NCBI GenBank assembly: GCA_016758965.1
Contig: JAEPRB010000156.1
Coordinates: 1 to 64,000 of the forward strand
DNA length: 64,000 nucleotides
Direction: 5' to 3'
From: Circinella minor
Lineage: Eukaryota; Mucoromycota; Mucoromycetes; Mucorales; Lichtheimiaceae
Under the pieces are notes generated by a model. The model worked only from the letters and a program-made list of their open reading frames with translations. It had not been told where the DNA came from and searched no databases. Below, one piece after another: positions 58,701 through 64,000 of the stretch. The translations under genes were made by a program, and so were the position numbers. Position 1 is the first letter of the stretch; each line of letters opens with the position of its first letter.

Positions 58701-60706
58701 AAAGTTAAACACGCTGAGTCATATATACGTAGTTTTCTTGACAAACTGTAATACGTTCAAACAGACGAAAGAGATATATATATTAAGCTCTCAGACTATT
58801 TTTATACGTACGTATGTACACATTAATTATGAGTAAAAATAAAAATTAGGTCACGACTTTCTATATCAATAATAATTTCTAACACATTTATTTTGTATAA
58901 AGTAGAAAAAAAATTATTATAAGTACATTTTCATTATGTATTTGAATGATTTATTTGTCTATTGCACCTACAAATAAGTATTGGGATTATTGGCCTAATT
59001 ACCTGAACCGAACCATCACCAAAACTCATTATTTAAAAGTGACGAATTAGGCAACAATATATCCCAATTTATGGAAGTATATAAGATAAATATATATTAT
59101 CTCGCTCTTTTTTGATCATAATTTCATACAGTCATACATAACAATACGTAATGGCTATTTTTATTTTATGCGTACGTAGAGTAATTTTATTGTTTTTTCA
59201 ATGTTGTATAAATATATTTGATAACTTTATACGTAGTTTTTAAATATTGATAAAAATATGAGAATACTGTGGTAATATAAAGACATATTTTGTGTATGAG
59301 TTCATTTTGTATTATAGTAAATAAACCCCAATCATGATGACATACGTAGTTAATATTTTTTCAAATTTATGATATAAGAATAAGAAACCGAATTACAAAT
59401 ATATACTATATAAACAGTAGAAAAAAAAAAGAATCCGCACGCTATTTTTGTTTTACACGTCAAATGTGTTTTTTTTTAATTATACAATCAAGATTCTATT
59501 AGGTAATATTAATTAATAATATCAATGATTATGTAAATTGAAATCATGTCAATCTGATAATAAACAGATAACGTCATATTGATATATATATTTTTTTTTG
59601 TTTTATAATTATCGAATATCATTATTGCTATCAGTCTAGAAGTAAAGTTTATACAGTTAGTGTAATATTATTTATCCGAGAAGTAATAATAAAAGAGATA
59701 AGTGAATGTTAATTATATAATATATTTATTCTGAAAAAGTTCTAATAGGTAAAGATAATAAATATATTACGTAGTCTATATTTTAATCGTAAGTATAAAC
59801 AGATTTTATGTTTGTGAAACTAGTTGCTTACGAGGAATAAAGTATAAAGATAATTGATACTGGGGATGATAAAAAAAAAAAAGTAGTTATGTAAATGAAT
59901 GTTGATATATTATTCTCTGTAATAAATTATTGATTATAATAATAGAGTAGCTATAATTAATAGATAGAGGTATATATCACATCTTTACAGTTTGTAGTGA
60001 ATAATAAGAACGATTCCACAATATATATATATATATATATATATCAATTAAGAGACAATCATGAAACAAACGGAACAGAATGTGAATAGTGTTAAGATAC
60101 ATATCCTATCAGAAATTTGAGATAAGAAAACCTTTGATAAAAGGGGAAAAATTTTGTACAACATTTGTTTCAGGAATAAGAAAAAAAAATGTCCGCTAGA
60201 TGAAGTAGTAACAAAACGATTAACCCCCCCCAAATAGCATGAATTGATAAGAACTTTCTATGATTAATAAAAGAAAAATAGAACAGGAATTATATAAAAT
60301 ATATTCGAAATAGTATTAATATTATTTTTAAAAATAAGATAATGATAGTTAGTTATTAAAAATAATAATTCTATGGGATCACCTTATAAAGATATATAAG
60401 ATATATTAAGTTTTATTATCTAAAAACTGACAGGTACATAAAAATTGTTATCAATAAAATACATGGGATATAATTATATCTAGTTTGTTTGTGTGTGACA
60501 GTATTCTAAAATTAGAATATATACAATAAAAAAAAAACCGAGTATACGTAAAGTAATAGTATAATATCAAAGATAAATTGTTTTATTATTATGATTATGT
60601 GAATTGTATATACATACAAAATTTACAAGCAAAAAAAAAAAAAAAAAAAAAGATCACAAAAAGAAGGGAAATAAAGTAAGGATTTCTACGTGTATTTAAT
60701 AAATTC
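55774..60706. other. 4.9 kb AT-rich block, no recognisable gene
   Basis: Runs from upstream of the glycosyltransferase to the 3' end of UPRT. Short frames at 56086-56397 and 57852-58049 have no domain or codon signature. Between 58000 and 60600 the palindrome TACGTA occurs 14 times (58031, 58039, 58210, 58467, 58589, 58736, 58805, 58809, 59145, 59173, 59230, 59343, 59768, 60545). AT dinucleotide runs occur at about 60022-60045 and long A runs at 60633-60650. No tRNA or rRNA gene was recognised. Confidence 0.5.
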
Positions 60707-61835
60707 TTAAGCAGCAGTATTCCAAAGTCTATCACCAGAATCACCAATACCAGGGCGAATATAACTAATCAAAAAAGAAAAAAAATACATGTCAGAAAAA
60801 AAAAAAAAAAAAAAAAAGGGTTTCTATTATAAAACAATATTTTACCCATTTTCATCAAGTGAATCATCAACGCCAGCAAAATAAATTTTAATATCAGGAT
60901 GTTCTTCTTGTAAATGAGTAATACCTTGTTTAGACTATAATAATAATAATATTAGTCATTTAGTTTATAAAATAAAACATAATAAAAATAAAAAAACACT
61001 TACTGCAAGAATACCAACGAATTTAATGTTTTCTCCTGCAATACCCCATTCTTTCAAAATATTAACTGTTGCCACAGCTGTGTTACCTAAATATATAAAT
61101 AAATAATAAGTACCTAACAATATAATTGATTACTTTTTTATTTTTTTATTTTTATTTACCTGTTGCTACCACTGGATCCAATACATAACAAACATCAGCA
61201 TTAGGAGTTTGTGGTAATTTGTTATAATATTCGACAGGTTGTAAAGTAACCTATAATATATATAATATATGAATATTATGCATAACTATTTTGTGTGGGA
61301 AAAAAAAAGTGGGGGGGGTGGAGCCAACTGACCTTTTCTCGGAATAAACCCAAATGAAGAACAGGTGCTTCAGGGAACAAAGTTAAGAAACCTTTATAAC
61401 AAATAATGTAATAATGCATTCAAGTCATTATTAAAATTATCATCTTTTATTCCTTTATATCCAATCAAATAATTACTTACCATCCACGAGTCCAAGTCCT
61501 GATCGTAATATAGGTACTAATGCAACACGTTGACTTAATTCAGTACCTTGAAAAGATTCATATGGACTAGTAAGCTATTTATTATAATTATAATTATTAT
61601 TAGTTTACGTATCTTCTTAATAATAATAATGATTATATATATAAAAGATAGAAAAATACTTTACTGTTTTATCTTTTGAAACACCAATATCTAAAGTAGC
61701 TTCATAACCAACCAAAGTAGCTAACTCACTCATCAATTCACGTACAGCTTTGGAGTTTTGTTTAACTTCACGTAATTGTGAAAGTTTTACACCAACAATA
61801 GGATGTTGACTAATGTGAAGATTAGGACCAGTCAT
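60707..61835 (-). CDS. FUR1: Uracil phosphoribosyltransferase (FUR1 or URC6 type)
   Basis: Converts uracil and PRPP to UMP; in the fungal URC pathway a UPRT also feeds uracil breakdown. Seven exons (61835-61665, 61574-61481, 61391-61333, 61250-61160, 61086-61004, 60934-60846, 60764-60707) give 214 residues, the normal length. Starts [20 protein letters not shown]. Signatures: [53 protein letters not shown], the PRPP loop in [40 protein letters not shown], and the C-terminal uracil-binding [19 protein letters not shown]. Faces URC1 across a 546 bp shared upstream region, which suggests co-regulation. Confidence 0.95.
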
Positions 61836-62381
61836 TTTGAAATGAAACAAGTTAAAAGTATAGTTGTGTGGGAGAAATAAGAAAGAAAAAAAGAGTGTGA
61901 AAAAAGAGAGAGAGAGAGTATGAAAAGAAATGTGGTTTTATATTCACATTGAAAAAAAAAAAGAGGGGGAGGGGGTGGGGAGAAATGATAAGTATTTTTT
62001 TGTTATATAATATGTATATAATTATATGTATATAATGTTATTTGGGTACATCCAAAATAGGTGGTATGAAAGATGATGACGATGTATTTGACAGAAGAAA
62101 GTTTATTGCTTTAAAATAAATGATAAGCGGAAAGTATAATATAATCACAAGATTAATCAAAAAAAAAAAAAACAAGTACCCAAATCCGCATGATAAATCA
62201 TTTTTTTATTTTTTATATCATTATAGATTGCACTTTGGATGTACTCTCCTTTATAATTTTACACTGGGGAAAAAAAAAAAATTGTTTATTTAAACAGGAC
62301 CCAACTTGTTCAATTTTTTTTTTATTCTTCTTTCTCTCTTCATTTTTTTTTTCACTTCCTCTTTCTTTTTTACATTTTATT
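61836..62381. promoter_or_regulatory. Bidirectional promoter between UPRT and URC1
   Basis: 546 bp between divergent starts. Each start is preceded by a CT-rich leader on its own strand (61903-61918 GAGAGAGAG on the plus strand for UPRT; 62325-62370 for URC1), and a G-rich tract lies at 61965-61982. If the two genes are co-induced, the elements should be here. No specific site is identified. Confidence 0.5.
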
Positions 62382-64000
62382 ATGACTGTTCCTGACGAAC
62401 AAGTTCTTAAACAACTTTTAACCACTGTTGAAGCTCTTAGAACAGATCAACAACATCTTTCAGCACAGGTATATTTTTTTATATTATATTTATATAAAGA
62501 TGTTTGATAACTAATAATAATTAATATATATATTGAATATATAATATGAAACCCTATAAGGTTGAACAAATGATTCATAATTCTACTGAAGAATCTAAAA
62601 CAAGTACTCCATCATCTCCAACAACAATTTTGTCTCCTGCTAGTGTAACTGCCAAGTCGGTTAGTAAGCCCGTGAACACCAGCAGCACTTCTGCTTCATT
62701 GTACCCTCAACGTGTCATCCTCACGTGTATGTATCATAATCCCATTTATACGTACTATATATATATATTATATTCCATCAAATTCCTTTATCTTTTAACA
62801 CACTTTTTTTTTATTTTTTTATTTCAATAGCTTATCCTCATCAACATGGTATTCATCCAATTAATTTGAATTGGGGTGATAAAGATCCAAAGGAACGTGG
62901 TCCTGTTGTTGCATCTAGACATGCGGATAGTATTAAGAAAAGGTATAGTAAATTATTTAAGAAAGAAAAAAAAAAAGGAAATATTATTAACTCTATTGTT
63001 TGTTGTTATTTGTGTATATAATATAGAAATGCCATTGGTGCTTATGGTGGTTCTTATTGTGTATATCGTGCATTAGCTGTAGCCATTGGTGACCTTCCCA
63101 ATGAACATCGTCCTAACTTTGATATGACAGAACCTGCTTTCAAGATTGGTCCTCATCCTTCCTGGGCTGATCCAACCAAGATTGTTTCTTTGGATCCTTA
63201 TGGTCATATGGCACCTCAAGTATATAAGGAAGAATATGAAAATGGTTTGGATGTGAGGTAAAAAAAGTTTTTTGTTGTATTGAGATATTATCAAGTATTA
63301 GTTATATACATATATATATATATAGAAAGTTATTAAAATGTATGTTATATAATAGACCTACCATTGCTGTTACCAAGGCTCACATGACCATGGTTGAAAT
63401 GGAGAACCTTGTAAAAGAAGGAAAACTTAAAGTCGATGGCAAGATTGTTGTAAATGACCGTGGTGATTTAGCTGTAAGCAAAGCAGCTGTTGAACCTGTA
63501 TGGTACTTACCTGGAGTTGCTGAACGTTTCGGTATTGAAGAAGGTTTACTGCGTCGTGCTTTGTTTGAAGATACTGGAGGAATGTATCCCGAATTAATTA
63601 CTCGTCCAGACCTTAAGGTCTTTTTACCTCCTATTGGTGGTATTAGTGTTTATGTATTTGGGGATCCTGCTTATATCTCAGGTAAATAATAGTAATAGTT
63701 GGGTTGTTCTTCTATATATACATTATTATTATATTTTTTAAAAAAAAATATTCACACACTCACTCATTTTTTTCTTCTATTTAGACCCTGAGAAAAAGCT
63801 CACCCTCCGAGTTCATGATGAATGTAATGGTTCCGATGTTTTTGGTAAGTTTTAAGGGGCAATCAAAAAGTAGATGACCAACATCCGAAAAAAGAAATTC
63901 AAGGGGTAGTACAAAACATTTTAAACCCTAATTTTCTTTTTATTTTTATTTTTATACATGCTACAATTGTTATATAGGTAGTGACATTTGTACTTGTAGA
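62382..64000 (+). CDS. URC1: URC1, GTP cyclohydrolase II-like uracil catabolism protein (3' end beyond window)
   Basis: Member of the GTP cyclohydrolase II superfamily that fungi use in the URC uracil-degradation pathway rather than for riboflavin. Visible exons 62382-62468, 62561-62726, 62831-62942, 63027-63257, 63356-63681, 63785-63844 and 63978 onward keep one frame for 335 codons. After a Ser/Thr-rich leader, the characteristic N-terminal domain reads GPVVASRHADSIKKRNAIGA, FKIGPHPSWADPTKIVSLDP, YGHMAPQVYKEEYENGLDVR and PTIAVTKAHMTMVEME. The start of the catalytic domain has RVHDECNGSDVFGSDICTCR, matching the C-x10-C-x-C zinc site of GTP cyclohydrolase II. The rest of the catalytic domain lies outside the window. 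The two-domain order separates it from RIB1, which lacks the N-terminal domain. Confidence 0.9.

Noticed and set aside
1..64000. tRNA, 5S rRNA or CRISPR arrays
   Set aside because: No cloverleaf with matching A and B boxes was found by eye, and the short tandem repeats present are microsatellites without regular spacers.

Overview
This is a 64 kb window of nuclear DNA from a very AT-rich, intron-rich fungus, most likely a Mucoromycota (Mucorales-type) species. The evidence: introns of about 50-120 bp with GTAAGT-like donors and TAG acceptors in almost every gene; fungal or eukaryotic orthologues throughout; a methionine synthase reductase, which belongs to the vitamin B12-dependent pathway that Dikarya lack; and remnants of protein families that I associate with Mucorales. 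The species cannot be named from the window.

Layout. 1-21 kb is mostly accessory, repeat-like DNA. It holds a broken GH12 endoglucanase gene, a 57-aa small membrane protein gene, a MATE transporter gene, an interrupted copy of an expanded Mucorales family with a terminal-inverted-repeat element inside it, and a decayed DUF6729-like gene. It is bracketed by two copies of a roughly 400 bp direct repeat (1-414 and 20571-20968). 21.5-28.8 kb is a dense housekeeping block: SMARCD/SNF12 chromatin remodeller subunit, eIF4A3/FAL1 helicase, a Sos7-like kinetochore protein and peptidyl-tRNA hydrolase 2, whose 5' end is not visible. 28.8-33.9 kb is an AT-rich block without recognisable genes. 33.9-45.6 kb is a second housekeeping block: a UPF0643 protein, ribosomal protein eL20, a YRA1/ALYREF-like mRNA export adaptor, a small two-exon membrane protein, methionine synthase reductase and the NatA subunit NAA15. 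45.6-50.8 kb is accessory again. 50.8-55.8 kb carries casein kinase 2 beta, the AMPK/SNF1 beta subunit and a type II membrane glycosyltransferase. 55.9-60.7 kb is another AT-rich block, strikingly rich in the palindrome TACGTA. The right edge holds a divergent pair: uracil phosphoribosyltransferase and URC1, a GTP cyclohydrolase II-like uracil catabolism gene that runs off the window.

How the genes work together. Most are independent housekeeping functions: transcription, mRNA export and splicing marks, translation, N-terminal acetylation, SNF1/CK2 signalling. The clearest functional neighbourhood is UPRT plus URC1, both steps of the fungal URC pathway of uracil degradation. I assembled exons by hand from splice signals. 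For every gene I call complete, the exon lengths sum to a whole number of codons. Functions of broken or lineage-specific pieces are tentative.
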